This document shows positions 36,618 to 46,548 of a DNA stretch of 64,000 nt, one piece after another. This DNA is from Planctomyces sp. (GTDB taxonomy: Bacteria; Planctomycetota; Planctomycetia; Planctomycetales; Planctomycetaceae). The stretch spans positions 62,001-126,000 of the forward strand of contig JAEUIH010000004.1 in assembly GCA_016795105.1 (NCBI GenBank), written 5' to 3'. A program made the translations under genes and the position numbers. The notes beneath the pieces were generated by a model. That model did not search any database. It was not told where the DNA came from and saw only the letters and a program-made list of their open reading frames with translations. Within the stretch, counting starts at the first letter, position 1; each line of letters starts with the position of its first letter.

Positions 36618-36642
36618 GTCCGGAACGCACGGTGCGGTTTTT
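36594..36642 (+). terminator. Intrinsic terminator of the UvrA-like gene
   Basis: Perfect 13-base arms GTGCGTTCCGGAC and GTCCGGAACGCAC enclose an 11-base loop; the gene's TAA stop is in the loop. A T5 run at 36638-36642 follows after a short GGTGCGG. This is the clearest intrinsic terminator in the window. It overlaps by two bases the stop of the opposing gene at 36641. Confidence 0.72.
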
Positions 36643-37831
36643 ATCGCGGGCGTCGAGTATTTGCGGGTGGAGTTACATCCTGCTGAAGTTGAAATCCATC
36701 GGGGTCTGAGGATGTTTCCTGTGTTTTGACTCGCTCCGCCGGCTTGATCTGAACTCCGGGCTGGGCAACTTCCGATGTGCGGTCGGAGGCTCGTTTCGGA
36801 TTTGAAACGGTCTTTGCGGGCAACTTTGGCTGGCTTGTGGTTATCGGTTCTGAAGTGGTCACCTGAGCGGATGGCGGTGCACTGCCAGCGATCACATCCT
36901 CTGGTTTTGGAGGCTCAAAGAGAGAAATGCCTGAGGACAGCAGTCTCTTTCGGTCTCCGTCGGGATTCGAATTTGAAGAAGTTCGGTCAGTTCGCGGGCT
37001 GCGTGGGACTCGTGCGATTTCAATCAACTCGGTCTCGCGCTGAGGCAGTACGCCATCCATTTGTCGAGCAACCTGAATGATCCAGTCGGGTTCGTCCCGA
37101 ACGGCGCGAGACATCATGCCTGCGTAAAGAGAGACTTCGAACACGTTGCGGTCCATCATTGAGTTCGTGACTGGGGTCAGGATTTTTGCAACGGTCGACA
37201 GGCTCTGTGACGGGAAGGCTACGAAGACGTCTGCTTTTTGACTGACCAGTTGTTGCCCGTCGGCACCCGGTGAAAATGCAAATCTGAACCAGACAAGCGC
37301 AGACGCTGCGAGTGGTTTTGGAAGCAAGGGGTTATGATACTGGCCATCACAGACAAATACGATTTGTTGATCGTCGCGATAGAGTACGTCTGCAATTCCT
37401 TCCGATCCGTCAACTGCTTCGGCTTCGTATTCTGTGGGGCCGGTCTGCCACATCTGGAACTTGGAAATACCCATCACTCGCCACGTACTGACGGCGACGT
37501 CGGGATGCTGAATCAGATATCGGTAGATCGCAGGATCTGCAGAGTATTGAAGTTCCGGAAGAGTTCGGAACTGATTGCAACCCTGAATCACTTTGGCGGC
37601 GCGATCACGATTTACGGGCGTCATTCGACCCAGTGGGATGCTCTCTTTCGCCTGTTTCTGACGGGCACTGCTTGAGTCACCCCGGGAGATAATGCGAAAG
37701 CCGGCTCGTGTTGCAAGCTCTTCAAGCTGCGAATCCGCTGTCGCTGATGCGGCAGTCGAAGACAGCAGAAAGCCGAACAGCACGAGTCTGCAGACAGACC
37801 ATGCGCGGGCGCGCCAACGAATGTACTGCAT
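36641..37831 (-). CDS. Hypothetical exported protein
   Basis: 396 residues. Signal peptide (SVCRLVLFGFLLSSTAASATA) then a globular part to about residue 280, with RTLPELQYSADPAIYRYLIQ, STWRVMGISKFQMWQ and DQQIVFVCDGQYHNPLLP, and a Pro/Ser/Thr-rich, low-complexity C-terminal 115 residues that look disordered. No known domain recognised. GGGG lies upstream of ATG 37831 at suitable distance. It runs toward the UvrA-like gene and shares the terminator region. Likely a lineage-specific periplasmic protein. Confidence 0.7.
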   Translation of the reverse strand: MQYIRWRARAWSVCRLVLFGFLLSSTAASATADSQLEELATRAGFRIISRGDSSSARQKQAKESIPLGRMTPVNRDRAAKVIQGCNQFRTLPELQYSADPAIYRYLIQHPDVAVSTWRVMGISKFQMWQTGPTEYEAEAVDGSEGIADVLYRDDQQIVFVCDGQYHNPLLPKPLAASALVWFRFAFSPGADGQQLVSQKADVFVAFPSQSLSTVAKILTPVTNSMMDRNVFEVSLYAGMMSRAVRDEPDWIIQVARQMDGVLPQRETELIEIARVPRSPRTDRTSSNSNPDGDRKRLLSSGISLFEPPKPEDVIAGSAPPSAQVTTSEPITTSQPKLPAKTVSNPKRASDRTSEVAQPGVQIKPAERVKTQETSSDPDGFQLQQDVTPPANTRRPR

Positions 37832-38042
37832 GTTTCCCCCAACGAACGGCAGGCAGAGTGCTGCTTTCTGCGTTCCGAATGCGAAATCGCATTCGGATAC
37901 CGAAATCAGCGAGTCCTGACTGAATTCGAACGCGGTCTGCGGTCGCTCCCCCCCGGAGTCATTTTTGGCGCAAACCCCCCAACCGTTATCATCGGTACGT
38001 CAGGCACATTCTCAACAGTGCAAAAGTTCGGAACTGTTAAGT

Positions 38043-38240
38043 TCAGCGACAGTTGGGACATCGTCGGTTCATGCAGAGTCGCGTGAGGTCCAGTTTTTCG
38101 CAGTAAAAGCGGTCGAGATGGATGCTGCTGTCAGAGATGTCGTCAATGTGGTCGGCATAGCGCTCCGTGACGCCGCAGCAGTGACAGCCCGTCAACATCA
38201 GGCAACTCAACAGCATTGACATTCGCAACAGCGATCGCAT
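38043..38240 (-). CDS. Small Cys-rich lipoprotein
   Basis: 65 residues, starting at ATG 38240 with GGAAGG eight bases upstream. Signal MRSLLRMSMLLSCLMLTGC gives a lipobox LTGC at 16-19. The mature peptide has Cys at 19, 21, 22, 47, 56, 61 and 64, with RYADHIDDISD in the middle, and ends RRCPNCR. No known function; it looks like a lineage-type small lipoprotein. The C-terminal CPNC and HCC clusters could bind metal (inference). Confidence 0.62.
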   Translation of the reverse strand: MRSLLRMSMLLSCLMLTGCHCCGVTERYADHIDDISDSSIHLDRFYCEKLDLTRLCMNRRCPNCR

Positions 38241-38621
38241 GGCAAACCCTTCCGTGGGAAACTCGAACCCGTGCACTCAATCGTGACTTTGTGTGCAGTC
38301 ACGACATCAGACTCATCTGGTGAATCTGACATCGATTCACTGGATGATGCGGCTGAAATTTACATCTCCCCGGTTCCATCTCCATTCTCAGAATCCCAGG
38401 ACCAGGTTTTACATCCGGTTTGTTCCATAGATTCGGATCACCGTCAATGCAGAATGATCGGACGACTCAGCAGGAAAAACCGGCAAGATTCGCTGGTCGA
38501 GTCATTTGCGTCTGCGCGGTTTGGTGCTCAACATCTACTCATTCACCATGGCTCCGTTCAAAAGTCGGATGGCACGTTCCGGGTGCCGACCGACAGTCAC
38601 AGAAAATTCAGGTTTTCCCCA
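38241..38621. other. Divergent intergenic region
   Basis: 381 bases between the lipoprotein and EboE-like starts. The EboE-like frame stays open back to GTG 38271, but the 117-residue extension (Ser/Asp-rich, no domain) lacks family character, and AGG sits nine bases before ATG 38622. I see no RNA gene or clear operator. Promoters for both genes probably lie here. Confidence 0.45.
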
Positions 38622-39818
<1,197 letters not shown>

Positions 39819-39839
39819 GTGAATCCCTGCGAATGTACT

Positions 39840-40343
39840 TTACGGAATCAATCGCCCTTCACATACCAGCAATCGCCTGTGGAATCCTGGTCGTACCGGG
39901 GTCAGCAGAGTCTGCCACTCCTGAATGTCCGTATCGAACACTGCTGCTGTGGACGGGGGAACGGAGAAACTCCTGTGTGCACAGGCCATCATCAATTCCG
40001 CCATTCCGGGATTGTGACCGACAATCAGCAGACACGAGTCCTCGTCGCTGGCTTCCTGAGCAGCGACTGACAGATAGCGAGATGCATCGGCGTGATAAAG
40101 TTCATCACAAAGGACCAGCGGCAGCGATTGTCCAAATTCAGCCTGAACGATCTCCGCGGTCTGTGTTGTGCGGTCTGCCGACGAGGCAATAATTCGGCAA
40201 AGTCGAATGCCGTTTTCCCGGAGCAACGCTGCCGTTCGGCGAGCCATCTCGCGGCCGGACTCCGTCAACGCTCGTTCAAAGTCAGACGCTGTCCCGCGTT
40301 CCGGCTCTGCTTCTGCGTGACGCATCAGAATGATTTGTTTCAT
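39840..40343 (-). CDS. sixA: Phosphohistidine phosphatase SixA
   Basis: 167-residue histidine phosphatase. The catalytic RHG-type motif is LMRHAEAEPE at residues 6-15; IASSADRTTQTAEI and IVGHNPGMAELM provide the other active-site Arg/His. Short length and this motif set match SixA, which removes phosphate from phosphohistidine of phosphotransfer proteins. It converges with the EboE-like gene with 21 bases between stops and lies 45 bases after an unknown gene on the same strand. Confidence 0.85.
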   Translation of the reverse strand: MKQIILMRHAEAEPERGTASDFERALTESGREMARRTAALLRENGIRLCRIIASSADRTTQTAEIVQAEFGQSLPLVLCDELYHADASRYLSVAAQEASDEDSCLLIVGHNPGMAELMMACAHRSFSVPPSTAAVFDTDIQEWQTLLTPVRPGFHRRLLVCEGRLIP

Positions 40344-40388
40344 GACGGAATTATCCAGCTGCTCCGAAAGCAGACGACGGTAAGCAAG

Positions 40389-40883
40389 TCACTTTCTTGC
40401 AGGAATCAGATTTGAAAGCCAGGAAGATGTGGCCCTGATGCTGTGAATCGACGAACGGACTTTCTGAAGTATATGTACATCGCCTTCAGGCACCACTCTC
40501 AATAACATGACGCGGCCGGTTTCCAGCGCTTGAAAAAGTGACTCCAGTCTGACAAGCAGTTGACGCCGGAAAGCATCGAGCTCCTCGGTTGTTAAGTCGT
40601 ACCTGAACAGTATTGTCTCGGTGTTCGTTCGCTTCCGTTCGAGTCGTGCCAGTCCGGTATGCTGGCTTCGAAAGAGATAGCCGTCAACAAATGCTCGACG
40701 AAGTCGGCCTTCCGGATCGAACTGGTAGACCGGATCCTGTTCAAAAAACAGGCTCAATGCGCCATTCGATCGGTAACCCGCGGTAATGATCCCGTCGACA
40801 CCGGTCAGCTGAAACTCAGCACGGTTCGTCAATGCAACTGCTTCTCGGATCAGGTCTTCACGATCAGATTCGTTTCTGGCCAT
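40389..40883 (-). CDS. Hypothetical protein upstream of sixA
   Basis: About 164 residues, soluble, alpha/beta pattern. Notable stretches are RAEFQLTGVDGIITAGYRS, GALSLFFEQDPVYQFDPEGR and DGYLFRSQHTGLARLER. No recognised domain. The frame is open to 40952, overlapping the preceding gene by 50 bases; ATG 40883 starts 20 bases after that gene's stop and gives a more protein-like N-terminus. Probably in one transcript with the 625-residue protein upstream and sixA downstream. Confidence 0.65.
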   Translation of the reverse strand: MARNESDREDLIREAVALTNRAEFQLTGVDGIITAGYRSNGALSLFFEQDPVYQFDPEGRLRRAFVDGYLFRSQHTGLARLERKRTNTETILFRYDLTTEELDAFRRQLLVRLESLFQALETGRVMLLRVVPEGDVHILQKVRSSIHSIRATSSWLSNLIPARK

Positions 40884-40902
40884 GACTGTGATCGTCCCCA
40901 GG

Positions 40903-42780
40903 CTAAGGCTTTCTGATAAAGTGTCCGGCGAAGCTGCGAATCTGATGACCATTTAGCACATGAAACATACGAAGTTTTTCGATCGTCGCGTTTCCGAAAC
41001 GACCGAGCGGAACGTGGAGTATCTTCTTGTGATACTTTGCCGCAAGTCGTCTCCAGCCAGCCCCGGGAGGCGAATGGCTGAGCAATGCGATATGACGTTC
41101 TCGCGAATAAACAAATGCCGCCGCCAGCAGGCGTTCCTCGAGCGTGTCTGCAAAATCAAACATGGGATCTCGCCAGACGTCCGGAATCGGGCGGGGAGGA
41201 AACAGAAACATACAGCCGCCGTATCGAGCAAGCGCGATACCTGGTCCAACCATGTTTCCAAGGAAGTTCGTTGCAAACAGAGAAAGTGTGGACTCGTCGT
41301 GGCTCTCTGCATGCCATGTGATTCTCCATGGATACTCTCGTGGATCCGCGGGAGAATCAAAGAGCATCAGCACACAGTCAAGCGTTCCCCGCGCCGGTGG
41401 GAAGACCTTGACATACAGATCCCCGGTGTGCCAGTTTCGGAGAGTTTCACGAATATCGAGCCCATCCATGATGGAGGAACTGAATTTTTCCGTCTTTGCA
41501 AAATCATTGCCAAGCATCTCAAGAGCAACGTCTTTCACGTGAGTCCGAAATCGCTCGATCGCAGTGTCTTCAGGTGGCCAGCTGCACTGGCCAAATGGAT
41601 TCCAGGTTTTCTGCCATTCAACTTGTCTTCGTATTTCAGGACGCGACTTCAGCTGACAGGTCCTCCAGACAACCGGATGGCCAGGCAGTCGGCTGATCGG
41701 CTGTACTTCAGATCCATCGGGAAGCAGCATTCGGTCGATGCCAAATCTCACAGGAGGAAAAAACTCGAGGGCCGGATATGCGTATTCGCGTGCGGTTTCG
41801 GCAACATGCATCGCATACTGGTCCCCGGCAATCTGCTGTGATGCGACAATCAGGGTGTAAAGGTCCGGAGTAAATCGCCGTTCCATCAGACAAAGATTGC
41901 GAACATACTTCAAAAGTGTCTTCAGCAGATGAGGCGTAATCCTCCGTGCCCGAACCCCAAATTCCGCCTGGTAACGTTCTCTGGCATACAGCAGCAGAGC
42001 TTTGATTCCATCCACCGACAGGTTTTCATCGTCGTCCAGTCGAACTCGTGCCAGCTCATACAGCGCTGTTATGAATGGCAACTCGCCCAGCATGAAGATC
42101 AATGTCCGAGCATCCACACTGTAGATCCGACATGGTTCTTCCGGGCCAGCGACCGCAGGCGGACAATCGACGGCCGAGTTGTATGCGTCCCTCAGCCATG
42201 GCCAGTCGACCAGACTGCAGATACATAGCACGTTCTCATATTCCCTGGCAAGTTCGTGAAGCCGACTGGCCATCCAGTCGATTCGCGCAGATTGCTCTCC
42301 TGCTGCAGGTCGAGCAATCGTCGGAAGGACAGCTGCGGCAAATCGATCCGCAGAAACCTGCTTCAGAGCATACGGATCCGGCAGCACTGCCGTACGAGGC
42401 TCGTAGTGATCGCTCTCCGGATCAATCCACGCTCGCGGAATTCGTTCCTGACGCGCAATTCGGATCGCAGAGATGACTGCCTGGCATGGATCAATCGGTA
42501 CATACGTCGCACGTCGAAGTGATGATGTCGGAGCATCAGAGTCGCCGGATGAAAATGAAGTCGGAGATTCCTGCTGCACGACAATCGAGATATAGGGCAA
42601 CTGTTCAATCGCCTCCTCAACTGGCTGAGCAAACGACTGCGGAAGCGGGATGGCGAGGCAGTCAAATCGATGTGCCAGCATCAATCTTCGGACTTCAACT
42701 GCGTAATCTCCGCTTCCATGAACGACCGGAAAGACTGTGATTTTTCGCCCTAAACGAAGAACGTTTGAAATCTCCGACAT
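40903..42780 (-). CDS. Hypothetical 625-residue protein
   Basis: Large soluble protein with no domain I can name. The N-terminus (ITVFPVVHGSGDYAVEVRRL, then FDCLAIPLPQSF) has the feel of a TraB/EreA-type 'H-G' fold but this is weak. The middle is helical (ERYQAEFGVRARRITPHLLK); the C-terminal third has RNWHTGDLYVKVFPPARGTLD and RERHIALLSHSPPGAGWRRLA. ATG 42780 is preferred over 42798. It begins a minus-strand unit with another unknown gene and sixA. No signal peptide or transmembrane helix. Confidence 0.68.
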   Translation of the reverse strand: MSEISNVLRLGRKITVFPVVHGSGDYAVEVRRLMLAHRFDCLAIPLPQSFAQPVEEAIEQLPYISIVVQQESPTSFSSGDSDAPTSSLRRATYVPIDPCQAVISAIRIARQERIPRAWIDPESDHYEPRTAVLPDPYALKQVSADRFAAAVLPTIARPAAGEQSARIDWMASRLHELAREYENVLCICSLVDWPWLRDAYNSAVDCPPAVAGPEEPCRIYSVDARTLIFMLGELPFITALYELARVRLDDDENLSVDGIKALLLYARERYQAEFGVRARRITPHLLKTLLKYVRNLCLMERRFTPDLYTLIVASQQIAGDQYAMHVAETAREYAYPALEFFPPVRFGIDRMLLPDGSEVQPISRLPGHPVVWRTCQLKSRPEIRRQVEWQKTWNPFGQCSWPPEDTAIERFRTHVKDVALEMLGNDFAKTEKFSSSIMDGLDIRETLRNWHTGDLYVKVFPPARGTLDCVLMLFDSPADPREYPWRITWHAESHDESTLSLFATNFLGNMVGPGIALARYGGCMFLFPPRPIPDVWRDPMFDFADTLEERLLAAAFVYSRERHIALLSHSPPGAGWRRLAAKYHKKILHVPLGRFGNATIEKLRMFHVLNGHQIRSFAGHFIRKP

Positions 42781-43046
42781 AACCCACTGACCCCTCAATC
42801 CCTCTCAGGGAACGCTGTTCGAAACGACTCTGAAATCCCTCGATGACTCAAAACAACAAAACAGGACTTCGTGATCCTGTATTATGGAGATCGTGCATCG
42901 AGGCAAGTGATTCCCGACGATTTTACTTTTTTTTGATAGTTAAGATTGTAGGGATGCCCTGAACACAGCAACACTGCTGGGACTTATTGATGTGGCTGGT
43001 CCACAGATGAATTCACCCCGCAAACCTGCAATTGTGAGGTGGGAGA

Positions 43047-44069
43047 ATGGTCGTTCCGACGATCGATATTTCATTTGTAGTCCCGGTTTATAACGGAGCC
43101 TTAACAATTGGATCCGTTGTGTCCCGGATACTGCAGACATACGCGAATTCTTCAATCGAGATTGTGCTTGTCAATGATGGCTCGGCAGATACCAGTACGA
43201 TTGTGTGCCGACATTTGGTGCACCAGTATCCTCAGCAAGTAATTTTTATTGACCTCGCGAGAAATTTTGGTGAGCACAATGCAGTGCTGGCGGGGTTAGC
43301 TCAGACCCGCGGTCGGGTGGTAGCTGTTCTCGATGACGACGGTCAGAATCCGCCCGAAGAAGTTGGCAGGATGTGGAGACTGCTTGAGGACGAGCAGTTG
43401 GATGTCGTTTACGGACACTACCGCATCAAGCAGCATTCGTGGTTTCGAAATCTGGGCAGCCGACTGAACGATGTGCTTGCGACACGGATGCTGAAGAAGC
43501 CCGCACATCTCTACCTGTCGAGCTTAAAGGTGATGACTCGTTTCGTTGTGAACGAGGTGATTCGTTATCGTGGTCCGTTTCCATACATTGATGGACTGAT
43601 TTTTCGGACGACTCGACGGATTGGTCAGCTGGATGTGGACCATGCTCCGCGAGTGGCGGGGCAGTCCGGGTATACGCTTCGAAAGCTCGTTCGTCTGTGG
43701 CTCAATATGTTTCTGGGGTTCTCAATTGCACCGTTGAGGATCGCGGTTATGGCAGGGCTGCTGACCTCTGTGCTCAGCGTCTTGCTGATGCTTGCTGTGC
43801 TTGTGGACAGGCTCTGGCTGAACCCCGATGTGCCGGTAGGAATACCTTCAGTGCTGGTGTTCATTACCTTCTTTAGTGGCGTTCAGCTGACTGTATTGGG
43901 GATGGTTGGGGAATACGTGGGTCGCGTGTTTCTTGAACAGAACGGTACTCCTCAGTACATCATTCGGGAAACACTCACTGGCGAGCAGCAGGGCCCATTG
44001 GATTCGGGTATCTACGCCGTGATTCGCAGCGACGATGTAGTTCGCGATAAGGGTATTCTGAATGACTGA
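43047..44069 (+). CDS. GT2 polyprenyl-phosphate glycosyltransferase (DPM1/ArnC-like)
   Basis: 340 residues. GT-A domain with FVVPVYNGALTIGSVVSRIL, VNDGSADTST and VLDDDGQNPPEEVGRM (the DxD-type metal motif), followed by two C-terminal transmembrane helices (about 235-310) ending in VFLEQNGTPQYIIRET. This layout is that of ArnC/GtrB-type enzymes that load a sugar on undecaprenyl phosphate at the inner membrane. Start ATG 43047 has a strong GAGGTGGGAG upstream. The next gene overlaps its stop by eight bases, and a GT39-like transferase two genes on could use the lipid-linked sugar. Confidence 0.9.
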   Translation: MVVPTIDISFVVPVYNGALTIGSVVSRILQTYANSSIEIVLVNDGSADTSTIVCRHLVHQYPQQVIFIDLARNFGEHNAVLAGLAQTRGRVVAVLDDDGQNPPEEVGRMWRLLEDEQLDVVYGHYRIKQHSWFRNLGSRLNDVLATRMLKKPAHLYLSSLKVMTRFVVNEVIRYRGPFPYIDGLIFRTTRRIGQLDVDHAPRVAGQSGYTLRKLVRLWLNMFLGFSIAPLRIAVMAGLLTSVLSVLLMLAVLVDRLWLNPDVPVGIPSVLVFITFFSGVQLTVLGMVGEYVGRVFLEQNGTPQYIIRETLTGEQQGPLDSGIYAVIRSDDVVRDKGILND

Positions 44070-44904
44070 GCACCATGCAGTGTCGTCCGAATTCGCGTTG
44101 AGCTCCGGAATGCGATGTTCGGAATATGAGCTGATGGCGGCAGTCGAAGACCGACACTGGTGGTATCAGGGGCTTCGAAGTTCATTTGAAAGTGTACTGA
44201 GCCGCTGCGGAGTGTCACGGACCACACTGTTTAACGGCTCTGTACTGGATGCAGGATGTGGAACCGGAGGAAATCTAAAATGGCTGCGAGACACATATCA
44301 GCCGCAGTATCTGACCGGGTTTGATGTTTCATCGCTCGCAATAGAGTACGTTCGAGCTGAGGTTCCCGAGGCCCGCTTGTTTGTAGCGGATCTTTGTGGT
44401 TCGGAGATTCCATCCAGCAGTTATCAGCTGATTGTTTGTTCGGATGTGTTGTACGCAACGCATCTTGAGTCTGCAGTTGAAGGATTGCGTACGTTGTGTC
44501 GGCAACTGACATGCGGAGGATACCTGTTGTTGCATTTGCCAGCGTGTGAGTGGCTGAAGAGCAGTCACGACGTTGCTGTTCAGACGCGTCAGCGATTCAC
44601 TCGTGATCAGGTCCGATGCATCGTCGAATCGCTGGGGCTGCAGGTTGAGTTTCTTTCGTTCCGGATGTTCGCACTGTTCCCACTATTTATCCTGCGGCGT
44701 CTTCCATCGATTCTTTCACTGAGATATTTGAGGACCGAGAACAGATCGGAACAGTCTTCATCCCGGGGATCACACCTGAAGATGCCGTCGTCACTTGTGA
44801 ACTGGACGCTTACGCAGGTCATGAAACTGGAGAACGCAGGGCTGAAGAGTGGTGTCCGGTATCCGTGGGGAAGTTCACTCATTGCAGTTGGGAGAAAGAG
44901 GTGA
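44062..44904 (+). CDS. Class I SAM-dependent methyltransferase
   Basis: 280 residues. Opens with MAAVEDRHWWYQGLRSSFES, common in sugar- and lipid-cluster methyltransferases; motif I VLDAGCGTGGNLKWLR, acidic FDVSSLAIEYVR and VCSDVLYATHLE follow. The C-terminal 60 residues contain a hydrophobic patch (MFALFPLFILRRLPSIL) that may touch the membrane. It overlaps the GT2 gene by eight bases and the GT39-like gene by four (GTGA), so the three are translationally coupled. Confidence 0.87.
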   Translation: MTEHHAVSSEFALSSGMRCSEYELMAAVEDRHWWYQGLRSSFESVLSRCGVSRTTLFNGSVLDAGCGTGGNLKWLRDTYQPQYLTGFDVSSLAIEYVRAEVPEARLFVADLCGSEIPSSSYQLIVCSDVLYATHLESAVEGLRTLCRQLTCGGYLLLHLPACEWLKSSHDVAVQTRQRFTRDQVRCIVESLGLQVEFLSFRMFALFPLFILRRLPSILSLRYLRTENRSEQSSSRGSHLKMPSSLVNWTLTQVMKLENAGLKSGVRYPWGSSLIAVGRKR

Positions 44905-46508
44905 CAGAAGCGAAAGACTCGGTCCCAATCCTCAACACAATTGTGCACTCGGCGCCGATCCGGGATTCTCGAGTCTTCACGGCAGTTGTACCTTCATCCG
45001 GATTTACCGGGATCCTGCTGCTGGGAATTGCTCTGGTCAGTGGCATAAGTCTGATGGTGCCAATGCTGACTGCGGGTCCTGTGGAGCTGGATGAATACGG
45101 TACCTACTGGATTGCTGATGATTCCGGCCCGCTGACGCTCTGCCAGCGAAGCCTCGACTACGAGAACATTCCGCCTTTGTCTCCATGGTTCCATCGTTTG
45201 TTTATGGACATCTTTGGGAAGTCAGAATGGTCGTTCAGGCTACCTTCGGCGATTTGGTTTGTGCTGGCAATTGGCGTCAGTTACCTGTTTGGTAATGAAT
45301 TGAGAGGAGCGATTCATGGAGGGTTGTGTGCGATCCTGACTGCATGGCACCCTACGGCATTGGGTGAAATTCAGCTCGCTCGCTGTTACAGCCTTTCGCT
45401 GTTGTTGTCGGCCATTTGTTTTTGGGCCGCTGTTCGCTGGATGAAACGGCCGGCCGAATTGACATGGGCAATTCTTTGGTGTGTGAGTGCTGTGGGGCTG
45501 ACATGGACACATTATCTCAACGTGGCTGTCATAGGAGCGACATTTCTGGTGCTTGTCTGGCGGATGTATACACGTTCGTTTCGGGGCTTCGTGTTTCTGA
45601 TGATCAGCGTTCTGTCACTGATTTTGTGCTGCACTCCCCTGACCGTTTCTTATCTTCGGATGGCAGGATGGGGGAAACACTTTGGATTTCAGACAGACGT
45701 GGCGGTTCTGGAGGTTATCTCTCCAATGTGGTGGCTTGGACTTCCGGCAGGCTGGTGTGCCGGGAGGATACTGGATCGATTCAGTCAACAACCGGCGGAC
45801 AGTCCGCGGGTCCAGTCAACACGTGTGAGTTTCGTTGTTCTGTTCTTGTGGGGGGGGCTGCCGATCCTCGGAGCGTTGTTCATCAGAGACGGGGAACTTG
45901 CCAGTCTCGCGAATCCGAGATATCGCATCGGATTTGACGTCGCTGCCGGATGTCTGCTGGTCACTTTGATGACTCAACAGATCGGAACACGTGCCTCACT
46001 GGCATCTGTGGTGGTGGCGATTATTGCAAGCTGGAGTGTTGCTGATCGTCTTCCGTGGGAGCCGAAGCGACTGAACACACCTCAGGCAGTTCAATGGAGA
46101 GATCTTGCTCTGCATATTGAACAGAATGGCACGAGTGGCGAGCCTATATTTGTGCAAAGCGGTCTGGGAGAAGGTTTTCTGATCCCATCTCTCTATGAAG
46201 ATACCGTCTTCATGGATTACGCCGCGTGTCGGCTTGGACGTTTTTATCTTCAGGCAGAGCATCCCAGGTATGCACTGCCCTTTCGCTGGGACCACGGGAT
46301 CGCCTTGAGAGTTTGGTTCAGACAGCGACTGGAGGAGATTCGGGAGTCCGATCGTCCGGTGCTCTGGGTGGTGAGTGCAACAGATACGGATCTGAATCGA
46401 CTGTCGTTGAAGTACTTTCAGGAGATGGCGGTTGTTGTGAAGTTTGAAGCCACTGACCGTGTCGATCTTCCTGACGTAACTTTGATTCGGTTCGAGGCAA
46501 TCGAATGA
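44901..46508 (+). CDS. GT39/ArnT-like integral membrane glycosyltransferase
   Basis: About 535 residues with ten or more hydrophobic segments and a C-terminal periplasmic domain. The first outer loop has AGPVELDEYGTYWIADDSG; the acidic DE here matches the catalytic position of protein-mannosyl and ArnT-type GT-C enzymes, which use polyprenyl-phosphate sugars. GTG 44901 is chosen for the GTGA overlap and GGAG seven bases upstream; GTG/ATG starts further up would lie inside the methyltransferase. Acceptor unknown. It should act outside the membrane on the product of the GT2 enzyme (inference). Confidence 0.8.
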   Translation: MTEAKDSVPILNTIVHSAPIRDSRVFTAVVPSSGFTGILLLGIALVSGISLMVPMLTAGPVELDEYGTYWIADDSGPLTLCQRSLDYENIPPLSPWFHRLFMDIFGKSEWSFRLPSAIWFVLAIGVSYLFGNELRGAIHGGLCAILTAWHPTALGEIQLARCYSLSLLLSAICFWAAVRWMKRPAELTWAILWCVSAVGLTWTHYLNVAVIGATFLVLVWRMYTRSFRGFVFLMISVLSLILCCTPLTVSYLRMAGWGKHFGFQTDVAVLEVISPMWWLGLPAGWCAGRILDRFSQQPADSPRVQSTRVSFVVLFLWGGLPILGALFIRDGELASLANPRYRIGFDVAAGCLLVTLMTQQIGTRASLASVVVAIIASWSVADRLPWEPKRLNTPQAVQWRDLALHIEQNGTSGEPIFVQSGLGEGFLIPSLYEDTVFMDYAACRLGRFYLQAEHPRYALPFRWDHGIALRVWFRQRLEEIRESDRPVLWVVSATDTDLNRLSLKYFQEMAVVVKFEATDRVDLPDVTLIRFEAIE

Positions 46509-46548
46509 ATGGCCACACCCGCAGAGTGCTCGATCAGGAGAATGTGAC

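Noticed and set aside
38271-38621. N-terminal extension of the EboE-like protein
   Set aside because: In frame but without family similarity; ATG 38622 matches the usual N-terminus and has AGG upstream.
42840-42960. Hairpin ACAGGA/TCCTGT with nearby T-runs before the GT2 gene as a terminator or riboswitch
   Set aside because: Six-base stem only, the T-run is about 40 bases away, and no known riboswitch pattern is visible.
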